A stretch of 64,000 nt of DNA from CBDCVY01 sp965223245. GTDB taxonomy: Bacteria > Nitrospinota > Nitrospinia > Nitrospinales > Nitrospinaceae. The notes under the pieces were generated by a model. That model was not told the origin of the DNA, made no database searches, and saw only the letters and a list, made by a program, of their open reading frames with translations. Positions 1-9,408 of the stretch are shown in pieces (position 1 is the stretch's first letter; each line of letters starts with the position of its first letter). Location: positions 3,286,001 to 3,350,000 of the forward strand of contig CBDCVY010000013.1 of NCBI GenBank assembly GCA_965223245.1, in the 5' to 3' direction. The position numbers and the translations under genes are program-made.

Positions 1-294
1 GGCTCCCAATTCAACTAACTCACGGACTAAAGCTGGTCCTTCACGAATAATACATCGCACAACCTCTTCTTTGCATAAACCCCGTCCTGCTTCCATTGTG
101 TCCGCAACATGAAGATCAAAAGAATCATCCGCTGCCATCACCGAAGCAATACCACCCTGGGCATATTTTGTAGCAGATTCTTCAATGGCATCCTTGGTAA
201 TTAACGCCACGGATCCAAATTCAGCAACCTTGAGAGCAAACGTCAAACCTGCTAAGCCACTTCCAACAACAATAAAATCTTTAGAGACCTTCAT
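1..294 (-). CDS. nadB: L-aspartate oxidase, N-terminal part (runs off the window)
   Basis: The first 98 codons are present and the rest lies beyond the left edge. The product opens with a dinucleotide-binding strand and GSGLAG loop (Rossmann FAD site), followed by the motif ATKYAQGGIA, which is typical of L-aspartate oxidase rather than of succinate dehydrogenase SdhA. NadB oxidises L-aspartate to iminoaspartate, the first step of de novo NAD synthesis, in the cytoplasm. The start is the ATG at 292-294. It is followed after 193 bp by dxr on its 5' side, same strand. nadD, another NAD gene, is elsewhere in this window (48372). Confidence in the family is high; the catalytic half cannot be seen. 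Confidence 0.85.
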   Translation of the reverse strand, partial: MKVSKDFIVVGSGLAGLTFALKVAEFGSVALITKDAIEESATKYAQGGIASVMAADDSFDLHVADTMEAGRGLCKEEVVRCIIREGPALVRELVELGA

Positions 295-487
295 AGCTTG
301 GGATTATATGACTTTAACCCTTTAAAATCAATGAGATAATCAAGGGAATTAAATATGAAACTTTCCAGTTACTTACAGCAAAAAATCGAACACTTTAGGA
401 TGGACAGAAGAAAAAATATCTTTTGATGAGAAATGAGGAATTTTTATCAAATACAAACAAGGGGGGAAGTTTAAATCATTCGTAAAA

Positions 488-1651
488 TTAAGCTTGGGAA
501 GCTACAGTGATGAGTTTACGTGTTTCCTCACGTGCCCAACGGTCAGCATTTAAAACATCATCCAGGGAGTTTAATTTTTGGCTCTTATGATTCTGCATTG
601 TAAGTCGGATGATTTCAGCAATATCTTTATAGGGTATGAGCTGGTCTAAAAATGCGGCAACGGCAATTTCATTCGCTGCATTTAGAACCGCTGGCATTGT
701 ATCGCCAACATCCAAAGCATCTTTAGCAAGTTGCAAACAAGGAAACCGCTTAAAATCGGGAGGTTCAAAAGTCAAATTTGACATTTCGGCAAAATCTAAG
801 GAAGGCAAATCGCACTCTACCCGATCCGGGTATGACAACGCATAGGCAATTGGAACTCGCATGTCCGGAATTCCAAGTTGAGCCATAATAGATGTATCCA
901 CAAATTCAATCATTGAATGAACAATACTTTGGGCATGGACAATGATATCGACAGGCGTGTCCAACCCAAATAACCACTTTGCCTCAATATATTCCAACCC
1001 TTTATTCATCATGGTTGAAGAATCAATAGTAATTTTATCTCCCATAATCCAATTGGGATGATTTAAAGCTTCTTTGACCGTAACCGACTCCATTTGTTCT
1101 AAAGTAAATGTGCGAAAAGGGCCTCCGGATGCAGTAAGAATTATGCGTTTGACACGATCTCGGTTTTCACCATTGAGTGCTTGAAATATAGCACTATGTT
1201 CACTGTCAACCGGAATGATGTAAGAACCCTCCCTAACAGCCTCAACCATAAGTTTCCCCGCAGCAACTAGAGTTTCTTTATTTGCAAGTGCAATAGTTTT
1301 TCCCGCTTGTGCAGCGGCATAAGTCGGGACTAATCCTGCAAACCCAACCATACCCGAAACCACCAAATCTACTTCCGGGAGAGTGGCGGCAATTACCGAA
1401 CCCGCTTCCCCAGTTAGGATTTCAACCGGAAATCCATTCAAAAGTTGGCGAAGTTCAATAGCTTTAGTTTCGTCGAACAGGGAAACAACTTTAGGTCGGA
1501 ATTGTTTGATTTGACCTGCAAGGACTTCTACATTACTTCCTGCAGCAAGGCTTAAGATTTGAAATTTATCAGGATTACGGGAAACAACGTCAAGTGTATT
1601 TACACCAATGGAACCGGTAGAACCTAAAATGGACAATGTTTTCATAAGCAC
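488..1651 (-). CDS. dxr: 1-deoxy-D-xylulose 5-phosphate reductoisomerase
   Basis: Converts DXP to 2-C-methyl-D-erythritol 4-phosphate with NADPH, the committed step of the MEP isoprenoid pathway. The NADPH loop GSTGSIG is at residues 10-16, ANKET at 123-127, the metal-binding D149-S-E151 and the substrate-binding run with N216, K217 and E220 are all present, and the 387-aa length is normal. A GTG start at 1651 gives MLMKT; the ATG two codons later (1645) is equally plausible because most Dxr proteins begin right at this MKxLxILGSTGSIG segment. It is the last recognisable gene of the rpsB-tsf-pyrH-frr-uppS-cdsA-dxr run, but a 257-bp gap separates it from cdsA, so it may also have its own promoter. 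Confidence 0.96.
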   Translation of the reverse strand: MLMKTLSILGSTGSIGVNTLDVVSRNPDKFQILSLAAGSNVEVLAGQIKQFRPKVVSLFDETKAIELRQLLNGFPVEILTGEAGSVIAATLPEVDLVVSGMVGFAGLVPTYAAAQAGKTIALANKETLVAAGKLMVEAVREGSYIIPVDSEHSAIFQALNGENRDRVKRIILTASGGPFRTFTLEQMESVTVKEALNHPNWIMGDKITIDSSTMMNKGLEYIEAKWLFGLDTPVDIIVHAQSIVHSMIEFVDTSIMAQLGIPDMRVPIAYALSYPDRVECDLPSLDFAEMSNLTFEPPDFKRFPCLQLAKDALDVGDTMPAVLNAANEIAVAAFLDQLIPYKDIAEIIRLTMQNHKSQKLNSLDDVLNADRWAREETRKLITVASQA

Positions 1652-1908
1652 TCACAACGAACAAAGTAGTATCAATTCAGTAAAATATGAAACTAGACCA
1701 ATTATCCGCCCGGTTAATGTTGCATAGACTTAAATTTTTGATGGTCTCAAGAATTGTTGCTTCAAAAACCATTAAAAAATAAATCGTTTTCTATAACAGT
1801 TTTCTAATGAAAAGCGGGGGACCCTTACCACTTTCAAAAATCAAAATTTAAAGTAGACACCCAACTCACCGATACATCAATTTTTCCCACAACCAGAAAA
1901 GAGAAAAT

Positions 1909-2724
1909 TTAAAAAAAGAGTTTTTGATAGCAATATAATGCCGGACCTGCAAACATTAAACTATCCAATCGATCTAATATTCCTCCGTGTCCCGGTATTA
2001 GAGTGCCGGAGTCTTTAACGCCAGCGCTACGTTTTAATAGCGATTCAGCGATATCCCCAATTTGACCGATAATACCGCATAATAAAGACATAATCAAACA
2101 ATGCGTTATAGAAATTCCCTTAAGAAACCATAGGTTAGATAAAATACCAGCCAGTAGCGATCCTCCAATTCCTCCAATGGCACCTTCCACCGTTTTACCG
2201 GGACTTATATTGGGAACTAAAGCCGTGGCCCCCAAGGTTTTTCCAACAAAGAAGGCGGCAGTATCACTTAGCCAAATAATTAGAAATAAAAATAAGATAA
2301 TTTGAGGTCCTTGAGGTTGATCACGAATCAGAAGAAAATAACCCATTAAACCTGCAACAAAAACTACACCGAAGAATGTATATCCTAATGGGTCCAACCC
2401 ATCTCTAGTGCTTTTAAAAGAATTTATCCAAGTAATAAATAACGAAAAAATTGCTAAGAATAACCATAACAAAAAATAATCATTCAAATAAAAACATAAT
2501 AAAAATAAAACACACAACACTCCACCTGTTAAGGGAAAGCCTTCAATCCCCATATTTCGTATTAAGTGAAAGTATTCATAAAACCCACCTAATGCCACCG
2601 CAACGATTAGAACCAAAAATAACTCTGAGGAGCCGTATAAAAGAATACCTAAAGTTAAGGGTATTAAAATAGCGGCACTGATTATTCGTTTAAACGTATT
2701 TTCAGTAAATAAATTAGCTTTCAC
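1909..2724 (-). CDS. cdsA: Phosphatidate cytidylyltransferase
   Basis: Integral membrane enzyme that makes CDP-diacylglycerol from phosphatidate and CTP for phospholipid synthesis. The 271-aa protein has about eight hydrophobic segments. The C-terminal family signature spans residues 228-254: S..LKR.AGVKDSG followed by LIPGHGGILDRLD, containing the metal-binding acidic residues. The start is ATG at 2722-2724, 31 bp after the end of uppS, in the expected uppS-cdsA-dxr order. Confidence 0.95.
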   Translation of the reverse strand: MKANLFTENTFKRIISAAILIPLTLGILLYGSSELFLVLIVAVALGGFYEYFHLIRNMGIEGFPLTGGVLCVLFLLCFYLNDYFLLWLFLAIFSLFITWINSFKSTRDGLDPLGYTFFGVVFVAGLMGYFLLIRDQPQGPQIILFLFLIIWLSDTAAFFVGKTLGATALVPNISPGKTVEGAIGGIGGSLLAGILSNLWFLKGISITHCLIMSLLCGIIGQIGDIAESLLKRSAGVKDSGTLIPGHGGILDRLDSLMFAGPALYCYQKLFF

Positions 2725-2755
2725 TATTTAGCTGCCAATGTTTATTTAGAATTAG

Positions 2756-3511
2756 TTAAGCCTTTACAATTTGTTCTTGAATAAGGCCAAACCTTCTTTC
2801 TCGTTTTTGGAAATCAATGATAGCGGTAAGAAAATCTTCTTCCTTAAAATCTGGCCAAAGCACTTGAGTATAATGCAGTTCAGTGTAGGCAATTTGATAA
2901 AGAAGAAAGTTACTAATACGTAGTTCTCCACTTGTCCTGATCAATAAATCAGGATCCGGAAGACCATGAGTGGAAAGCGCATTTTCAAATTCCGGAAAAT
3001 CAATATCCTCGATATGCAATCTTCCGTCCAACACTTTTTGTGCAGTTTTTTTAACTGCATCAATAATTTCTTGGCGTCCCCCGTAACTGAGAGCTAAAGT
3101 CAATACCAACCCCGTATTATCCTTGGTAACATCTTTTGCGTGTTGAATGAGTTCTTGAATAGGACCCGGAAGTTCATAAACTCGGCCAATGGTATTAAAT
3201 CGAATATTTTCCTGTTTCATTCGTTCTAGTTCCTTGCGCAGAAATTGATCCAAAATTTTCATTAAAGCTTCAATTTCAGGACGAGGACGATTCCAATTTT
3301 CATCTGAAAAAGAATATAAGGTAAGAGCCTCCAACTTCATTTTAGCAGCAAGGGTAACAATTCGATCAACCGACTTGACGCCCATACGATGCCCTTCAAC
3401 GCGTGGCATGAAATTCTTTTTGGCCCAACGACCATTTCCATCCATTATAATCGCCACGTGTCGGGGTAATCTTTTCAGATCAATTTTTTGCATTAAAGAG
3501 GTATTTGACAA
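2756..3511 (-). CDS. uppS: Isoprenyl (undecaprenyl) diphosphate synthase
   Basis: Cis-prenyltransferase that elongates farnesyl-PP with isopentenyl-PP to the C55 lipid carrier used for peptidoglycan and O-antigen. The catalytic Asp24 lies in HVAIIMDGNGRWA (residues 18-30). SFSDENWNRP is at 67-76 and the RTSGE substrate-binding motif at 192-196. The length of 251 aa is normal. It sits 97 bp after frr and 31 bp before cdsA, an order seen in many bacteria. Confidence 0.96.
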   Translation of the reverse strand: MSNTSLMQKIDLKRLPRHVAIIMDGNGRWAKKNFMPRVEGHRMGVKSVDRIVTLAAKMKLEALTLYSFSDENWNRPRPEIEALMKILDQFLRKELERMKQENIRFNTIGRVYELPGPIQELIQHAKDVTKDNTGLVLTLALSYGGRQEIIDAVKKTAQKVLDGRLHIEDIDFPEFENALSTHGLPDPDLLIRTSGELRISNFLLYQIAYTELHYTQVLWPDFKEEDFLTAIIDFQKRERRFGLIQEQIVKA

Positions 3512-3608
3512 GGTAGGATCTCCAAAACTTTGGAATTTATTTTAGCCTACTACCCTAAGGATGATAGCGGAGCATATTCAAATATTACTTCATATTATAA
3601 GGGAATAA

Positions 3609-4163
3609 TTAGACTTCGAGGACATCTTTTTCTTTAATTGTGGCAATCTTATCAGCTTCCTCAATAAATTGGTCGGTCATTTTTTGAATCTTTTCATGTC
3701 CCCGATGCTCATCATCTTTTGAAATATCGTGATTTTTTTCCATTGCTTTTATCTTATCGTTAAAATCTCGTCGAATATTACGAATAGCCACACGACATTC
3801 CTCGGTATACTTTTTTACAACTTTAGATAACTGTTGTCTACGTTCTTGAGTTAAAGGGGGAATACTCAACCGTATGACTTTACCATCATTTGAAGGATTT
3901 AACCCTAAGTCCGAAGACTGAATAGCTTTTTCAATTACAAGTAGGAGAGTGGCATCCCAAGGAGTTATCGTAATTGTTTTACTATCAGGGATCCCCAAGG
4001 TAGAAGCTTGAGCTAAAGGGGTTGGAGTCCCATAATAATCTACTTTAATATCTTCAACTAATGAAACGGATGCTCGACCTGTACGAATTTTACCAAACTC
4101 TACATGTAGATGGTCAATTGAGGCTTTCATTTTTCGTTCAGATTCTTTTAACAATTCTTCCAT
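3609..4163 (-). CDS. frr: Ribosome recycling factor
   Basis: Splits post-termination ribosomes together with EF-G. The 184-aa length matches the family (about 185). The N-terminal LHVEFGKIRTGRAS segment and the C-terminal helix with RDFNDKIKAMEKN are standard RRF features. It starts one base after the pyrH stop codon, so the two are almost certainly co-transcribed and possibly translationally coupled. Confidence 0.97.
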   Translation of the reverse strand: MEELLKESERKMKASIDHLHVEFGKIRTGRASVSLVEDIKVDYYGTPTPLAQASTLGIPDSKTITITPWDATLLLVIEKAIQSSDLGLNPSNDGKVIRLSIPPLTQERRQQLSKVVKKYTEECRVAIRNIRRDFNDKIKAMEKNHDISKDDEHRGHEKIQKMTDQFIEEADKIATIKEKDVLEV

Positions 4164-4164
4164 T

Positions 4165-4887
4165 TTAATTAGCTCCCACAGTAGTTCCTATTTTTTCCCC
4201 TAAAATGGCTCTCTTGATACTATTTTTTTCCCGGAAATTAAAAATCATCATAGGAAGCTTATTATCCATACATAAGGAAACCGATGTCGAATCCATCACT
4301 TTAAGTCCCTTATTTAATACATCAATATAAGAAAGTTCTTTAAACTTAGTGGCATTAGAGTCCAGCTTAGGGTCAGCTGAATACACTCCATCCACCTTGG
4401 TTGCTTTAAAAATAACTTCCGCTTCCACTTCAATCGCTCTTAAAGATGCGGCTGTATCAGTTGTAAAATATGGATTTCCAGTCCCTGCGGCAAAAATAAC
4501 AACTCGATCTTTTTCCAAATGGCGAATCGCTCGTCGACGAACATAGGGTTCGGCAACCTGACGTATTTCTAAGGCAGTCAAAACTCGAGTGGGAACCCCT
4601 TTCGTTTCCAAAGCATTTTGCAATGCTAAAGAATTAATGACCGTTGCTAGCATCCCCATATAATCTGCCGTAACTCGTTCCATTCCTAGATTGCTAACGG
4701 TAGCCCCTCGCAAAATATTACCACCACCGATTACAATTGCAATTTGAACCCCTAAATTTTTAGCTTCTAATATTTCAGAAGCAATCGAAGTAATGGCGAC
4801 TTGATCAATACCAAATCCACCTTCTTCTGCGGCTACACTTTCACCACCTAGTTTTAATAAAATCCGACGGTACTTAGGTTGATCCAA
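4165..4887 (-). CDS. pyrH: Uridylate kinase
   Basis: Phosphorylates UMP to UDP with ATP; a hexameric cytoplasmic enzyme of the amino-acid-kinase fold. The 240-aa product carries the N-terminal LKLGGES phosphate loop, the GGGNILRG segment near residues 54-61 and the TDTAA motif of the UMP site. It lies 14 bp after tsf and one base before frr, the usual tsf-pyrH-frr order. Confidence 0.97.
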   Translation of the reverse strand: MDQPKYRRILLKLGGESVAAEEGGFGIDQVAITSIASEILEAKNLGVQIAIVIGGGNILRGATVSNLGMERVTADYMGMLATVINSLALQNALETKGVPTRVLTALEIRQVAEPYVRRRAIRHLEKDRVVIFAAGTGNPYFTTDTAASLRAIEVEAEVIFKATKVDGVYSADPKLDSNATKFKELSYIDVLNKGLKVMDSTSVSLCMDNKLPMMIFNFREKNSIKRAILGEKIGTTVGAN

Positions 4888-4901
4888 AATGCTCTCCTCA
4901 G

Positions 4902-5498
4902 TTATTTGGAAATTTCCATCCGATGAAATTCACCCACTGTAATATTTTCCCCTAATTTGGCAATTTTTTGTTTAATCAGTTCTTCAATTGTCAAACTGGT
5001 ATCTTTAATAAACGCTTGGTCCAAGAGGCAGTTTTCTTCATAAAATTTATCCATTTTCCCTTGGACAATTTTATCGATGACTTTTTCAGGTTTTCCTGAT
5101 TCCCGAGCCTGATGAGCAAAGATTTCACGTTCTTTGTCTAAAACTTCCTGTGTCACTTCATCGCGCGATTTAAATCGCGGTTTCGACGCAGCTATATGCA
5201 TGGCAATGTCTCGCAATAATTCACGAAAATCATCTGTATTTGCAACAAAATCTGTTTCGCAGTTCAATTTAACTAACACTCCAATTTTATTTCCTGCATG
5301 AATATAAGATCCAACAGAACCATCCCCTGTTTCACGGTCACCTTTCTTTTCTGCTTTCGCTATTCCCCGCTTGCGTAAATAGGTCATTGCCTCATCTAAA
5401 TTTCCTTCATTTTCTTTAAGAGCGTTTTTACACTCCATAATTCCGGCACCTGATTTTTCACGCAGCTCTTTAACCATTGCTGCTGTAACCTCAACCAT
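4902..5498 (-). CDS. tsf: Elongation factor Ts, short form
   Basis: Guanine-nucleotide exchange factor for EF-Tu. The product has the N-terminal UBA-like domain (residues 4-44) and the EF-Tu-contacting TDFV at 82-85. At 198 aa it is shorter than the E. coli protein (about 283 aa) and resembles the single-core-domain EF-Ts of several other phyla. The start ATG at 5496-5498 is preceded on the minus strand by an AAAGGAGAA Shine-Dalgarno. The gene follows rpsB after a 143-bp spacer. Confidence 0.96.
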   Translation of the reverse strand: MVEVTAAMVKELREKSGAGIMECKNALKENEGNLDEAMTYLRKRGIAKAEKKGDRETGDGSVGSYIHAGNKIGVLVKLNCETDFVANTDDFRELLRDIAMHIAASKPRFKSRDEVTQEVLDKEREIFAHQARESGKPEKVIDKIVQGKMDKFYEENCLLDQAFIKDTSLTIEELIKQKIAKLGENITVGEFHRMEISK

Positions 5499-5641
5499 TC
5501 TAAATTTCTCCTTTTCTTTCTTTTACAAACAGAAACCTCAACGGGAACAATTCCCGATAAACTAAGGAAAGCACCCATAAAAATATTGAATATCTCAATT
5601 CGTTAATTAATAAAACCTGGATTACAAGCAAAACCTTTAAG

Positions 5642-6487
5642 CTATACTTCTTCTTTTTTTAAGTCAGAATCCGGCTTTCCGGATGAAACATCCGCTTCAA
5701 CTTCTGCGGACACCTTCGAAGGTTCTGTTTCAGTAGCATCTACAAACTCTTGCTTGGTCTTGGAAGGCTCCTGGCCCTCTTGATTATCTTTTTTTGAAGC
5801 CTTAAACAACTCTTGACCTTCCAAACAAATATCAGCTAGGCGGGTAGTGAATAACCCAATGGAGCGGATGGCGTCATCATTCCCGGGAATAACATAATCA
5901 ATCCCCTCGGGGTCACAATTCGTGTCTACAATGGCAATAACCTTAATACCTAACTTAACTGCTTCAAGTAAAGCAATGTGTTCTTTTCGTGTATCAATTA
6001 TAAATACAGCATCAGGAAGATCTCGCATTTGTTTAATACCACTTAAGAACTTATTTAGTTTTGCAATTTCTTTTCGTTTTTGTTGTGCTTCTTTCTTGCG
6101 AAGTTGCTCAAAATTTGTTTCTTCTTCCATTTTTTCCAACTCCAAAAGCCGATCAATACTCCGGCGGATAGTTGAAAAATTTGTCATCGTTCCCCCAAGC
6201 CAACGCTGATTCACATAATACATACCACAACGCTGAGCCTGTTCGGCCACCAATTCCTGAGCCTGCTTTTTAGTAGCAACAAATAAAATTTTCTTTCCTT
6301 CTCGGGCTAAAGACCGAACATAATTTTCAGCTTCTTTACACTTTTTTAAGGTTTTTTGTAAATTGACTATATGGATTCCATTGCGAGCCCCATAGATATA
6401 AGACCGCATTTTTGGATTCCATCGAGTAGTCTGGTGACCAAAATGAACCCCAGACTCTAACAATTCTTTCATGGTAATTTCTGACAT
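5642..6487 (-). CDS. rpsB: 30S ribosomal protein S2 with acidic C-terminal extension
   Basis: Small-subunit ribosomal protein. The core (about residues 1-230) has all the landmarks: the ELLESGVHFGHQT start, NQRWLGGTMTNF and the FIIDTRKE / DTNCDP region. The last ~50 residues form a low-complexity Glu/Lys/Ser/Asp-rich tail that is not part of the conserved fold; tails of this type are common in some phyla. A strong AGGAGAA ribosome-binding site precedes the ATG. It heads the rpsB-tsf-pyrH-frr-uppS-cdsA-dxr run. Confidence 0.97.
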   Translation of the reverse strand: MSEITMKELLESGVHFGHQTTRWNPKMRSYIYGARNGIHIVNLQKTLKKCKEAENYVRSLAREGKKILFVATKKQAQELVAEQAQRCGMYYVNQRWLGGTMTNFSTIRRSIDRLLELEKMEEETNFEQLRKKEAQQKRKEIAKLNKFLSGIKQMRDLPDAVFIIDTRKEHIALLEAVKLGIKVIAIVDTNCDPEGIDYVIPGNDDAIRSIGLFTTRLADICLEGQELFKASKKDNQEGQEPSKTKQEFVDATETEPSKVSAEVEADVSSGKPDSDLKKEEV

Positions 6488-6807
6488 TAAATTCTCCTAA
6501 ATAACAAAATTGGTTAATCCGCCGCCTAGTTCATCCCAAACCAAGAACCCGAAGGCCACCCTTGGTTCAGTCCTTAGACGTGTGTTTTGATAAACAATTA
6601 AAAACAGGTAAGTTATGCACTAATAAGGTCATAAGATGCTGTGGCGAAAGTTTAACATATCCCAAATTCTCAGGCAAGGATATACCATAATTACCTAGAT
6701 TAGTCTCGCAATATAACTAAGCAACAGGAATTTACTCAAAATTTTTGTAATTTCGGAAGTTTTTAGGACCAATGGATGGAGAGAATTTCAAACGAGGCTA
6801 ATGTTCC
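6488..6807. other. 320-bp intergenic region before rpsB
   Basis: No credible gene. It separates the 3' end of pfkA from rpsB and must hold the promoter of the large rpsB operon. On the minus strand TTGCGA and TATGGT are separated by 16 bp around 6684-6712, a weak sigma-70-like candidate. The hairpin described at 6539-6567 lies in the downstream part. Confidence 0.5.
6539..6567 (-). promoter_or_regulatory. rpsB leader hairpin with UUCG tetraloop
   Basis: Read on the minus strand, the arms AACCAAG and CTTGGTT enclose an inner GGCC / GGTT stem (G-T wobbles) closed by C-TTCG-G, a stable tetraloop. It lies in the rpsB 5' leader, about 50 bases before the start codon. Ribosomal-protein operons are often autoregulated by leader structures, so this is a candidate S2 or EF-Ts response element. 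The structure is seen; the function is inference. Confidence 0.4.
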
Positions 6808-7902
6808 CTATCTTCCAAAGGTGATACCAATGGATTCTGCTGACTTAATAAGTTGCGAATTAAGTGGTACTTGCCTTACTTTTCCTGCTAAATTTTCCAG
6901 CGGAACCAACACTAATTCTGGAGTTTTTAAAGCTACCATGTTTCCAAAGCGCTCCTTAACAGCAGCATGAAGCGCGAACGAGCCTAAGCGGGTGCCGAAA
7001 ACCCGGTCAAATGAATTGGGCGTTCCACCCCTTTGTATATGCCCCAGAACCGTGCATCTCACTTCGGAGTCGATTTCTTTAACTAATCGATGGGTAATAA
7101 AATCTCCAACGCCACCGAGTTTATCTACCCCTTGAAGTCTTTCACTAGCCACTTCACTCGTAATTGGGTTTCCCCCATCCTCAACAGCCCCTTCAGCAAC
7201 AACTATTATGGTAAATGGCCATCCATTTTCTTGGCGCCAGCGAATTTTATCCAAAACCAAATTTAGATTATAAGGAATTTCAGGAATCAATATTACATGA
7301 GCCCCACCGGATATTCCAGACTCCAGAGCAATCCAACCCGAATGGCGTCCCATGACTTCAAGTATCATAATCCTGGAATGGCTTCGTCCCGTCGTTTGCA
7401 ATCTATCCAAGGCATCACTTGCCACTTGAACCGCGGTTTGATACCCAAAAGAATAATCCGTACCATATAAATCATTATCAATGGTTTTAGGAACCCCTAT
7501 TACAGGCATTCCTCTTTTAGAAAACTCGTTCGCAATCTGGAGAGTGCCTTCCCCCCCAACAACAAATAAACAATCTAATTGAAGTTGATTAAAGTTGTTC
7601 AGGACCTTTGCAGAAAAATCATGTGTATTAATGTTTCCATTATCATCCTGCTCTTTATAAGCAAAAGGATTACCTTTATTTGAGGCTCCTAAAATTGTGC
7701 CCCCCAAAGTTAGAATATTTCGAACACTGCGAGTGGTTAATTCTTGAGTGCGGTTAAAAATTAACCCCTCAAACCCTTCCTGAATCCCAATGACTGTCAT
7801 GTCATGCTTCTGAATGGCAGCAAGGGTTATACCGCGAATGACCGCATTTAGACCCGAGCAGTCACCGCCTCCTGTTAAAATTCCAACTCTTTTTACTTTC
7901 AT
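6808..7902 (-). CDS. pfkA: 6-phosphofructokinase, ATP-type signature of the 'group III' family
   Basis: Phosphorylates fructose 6-phosphate. The GGGDCSGLNAV loop is at residues 11-21, GGEGT at 116-120 and PKTIDND at 138-144. In this family a Gly in the GG(D/E)GT position favours ATP as donor, while an Asp there marks pyrophosphate enzymes. The Lys of PKTIDND is found in pyrophosphate enzymes and also in the ATP-using group III enzymes of actinobacteria. I therefore favour ATP but cannot exclude pyrophosphate. Length 364 aa. It lies 23 bp downstream of rimO on the same strand. Confidence 0.9.
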   Translation of the reverse strand: MKVKRVGILTGGGDCSGLNAVIRGITLAAIQKHDMTVIGIQEGFEGLIFNRTQELTTRSVRNILTLGGTILGASNKGNPFAYKEQDDNGNINTHDFSAKVLNNFNQLQLDCLFVVGGEGTLQIANEFSKRGMPVIGVPKTIDNDLYGTDYSFGYQTAVQVASDALDRLQTTGRSHSRIMILEVMGRHSGWIALESGISGGAHVILIPEIPYNLNLVLDKIRWRQENGWPFTIIVVAEGAVEDGGNPITSEVASERLQGVDKLGGVGDFITHRLVKEIDSEVRCTVLGHIQRGGTPNSFDRVFGTRLGSFALHAAVKERFGNMVALKTPELVLVPLENLAGKVRQVPLNSQLIKSAESIGITFGR

Positions 7903-7925
7903 AAAATTAATAGTTTCTTGTTCTC

Positions 7926-9257
7926 TTAGCTTTCAAAATCATTGGTAGCAATTAAGTCGTAATCCAAACTACCAATAATTTTCATAGGAACGATTTGGCC
8001 AGGTTCAACTTGGCTATTTTCAATAATTATTTGACCGTCAATCTCCGGAGCCTGAAAAGGCATTCGACCGGTCAACAACATCGAATCTTCTTCTAACCCT
8101 TCAACTAAGACGGGATGGATTTGACTCACACGACGGGAATGTTTTTCTTGAACAATTCTGTTTTGTGCTTCCATTATAAGAGAACGTCTCTCTTCTCCAA
8201 TATGGCTGTCTACTTTTTCAGGATAATTATATGCAGTAGTTCCTGGTTCATCGGAATATGCAAACACACCCAAATGATCAAATTGCATCTCTTCCACAAA
8301 CTTTAGCATGTGTTGAAAGTGATGATCTTTTTCTCCCGGAAAACCAGTGATCATAGTAGTTCGCAAAGTTACTCCGGGAATTTTCTCACGCATTTGCTCA
8401 ATCATTTCGCGCACACCTTTTTCACGTTCTTGCCGTTTCATGTGCTGCAACATTTCATCATGCGTATGCTGTAAGGGAACATCGACGTATTTACAAACCG
8501 AATCAATTCGCTGGATTGCATTTATTAAGGCGGGATTGATAGTAGTCGGGTAGCAATAAAGTAAGCGAATCCAATCGACCCCTTCTATTTCCGCCAACGC
8601 CTCTAATAAACGAACTAATCCATCCTTCATACGAATATCGTAACCGTAAAGAGTGGTGTCTTGTGATATCAGATTAAATTCACGAACCCCCTGAGTGGCC
8701 AATTGACGAACTTCTTGAACGATAGAATTTAAGGGACGACTTTGAATAGGACCCCGCAATTGAGGAATAATGCAAAACGCACATTTGTTAGAGCAACCTT
8801 CTGAAATTTTTACGTATGCAGAGTAAAAGGGTGTGGTCAATACCCGGTTGTGATAATCCTCAAAATATTGAGCCGGCTCATGCACCATATTTTTCTTTTT
8901 TGGTGTTTGGTCTCCATTCAATAATTTTCTTAACATAGGGTATTGCTTGGTTCCTAATAAATGATCAATTTCTGGAATCTCTTTAAGTAATTCTTCCGGG
9001 TGCCGTTCCGCTAGGCATCCTGTCACTACTAATTGCTGACATTTACCCTCGGTTTTGTGCTGGGCCATTTCCAGTATGGTATCAATAGATTCTTTAACCG
9101 AAGACTGTAAGAATCCGCAGGTGTTAACAATAAGAACATCTGCATTTTCTTTATCGGGAGTCATCTCGTAGCCTTGACTCTTTAAATCACCCAACAAACT
9201 TTCGGTGTCTACCAGGTTTTTAGGACACCCTAAACTGACCATTCCTATTTTTTTCAT
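7926..9257 (-). CDS. rimO: Ribosomal protein S12 methylthiotransferase
   Basis: Radical-SAM enzyme that methylthiolates an aspartate of ribosomal protein S12. The N-terminal MTTase domain supplies the auxiliary Fe-S cluster ligands C11, C47 and C81. The radical-SAM CxxxCxxC is at C155, C159 and C162 (GCSNKCAFC). A TRAM-like domain ends the 443-aa protein. The opening MKKIGMVSLGCPKNLVD and the SEGCSNKCAFCIIP segment favour RimO over MiaB. Confidence 0.95.
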   Translation of the reverse strand: MKKIGMVSLGCPKNLVDTESLLGDLKSQGYEMTPDKENADVLIVNTCGFLQSSVKESIDTILEMAQHKTEGKCQQLVVTGCLAERHPEELLKEIPEIDHLLGTKQYPMLRKLLNGDQTPKKKNMVHEPAQYFEDYHNRVLTTPFYSAYVKISEGCSNKCAFCIIPQLRGPIQSRPLNSIVQEVRQLATQGVREFNLISQDTTLYGYDIRMKDGLVRLLEALAEIEGVDWIRLLYCYPTTINPALINAIQRIDSVCKYVDVPLQHTHDEMLQHMKRQEREKGVREMIEQMREKIPGVTLRTTMITGFPGEKDHHFQHMLKFVEEMQFDHLGVFAYSDEPGTTAYNYPEKVDSHIGEERRSLIMEAQNRIVQEKHSRRVSQIHPVLVEGLEEDSMLLTGRMPFQAPEIDGQIIIENSQVEPGQIVPMKIIGSLDYDLIATNDFES

Positions 9258-9408
9258 AAGATCTAAACTATTAGTATTTTTAAAAAATCACATCAAATGG
9301 GGAGTAAAGCCACCGAAGATAAGGTTTTATCGGACCGTTCTATAAAAGCCAATATCAAATCAGATTTTCAAATAAAGAATTAATTATGAATCGTAAGGTA
9401 GGATTATA

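Noticed and set aside
1652..1908. A small gene or RNA in the cdsA-dxr gap
   Set aside because: No open frame with a start signal and no clear hairpin; only AT-rich sequence with a G-run.
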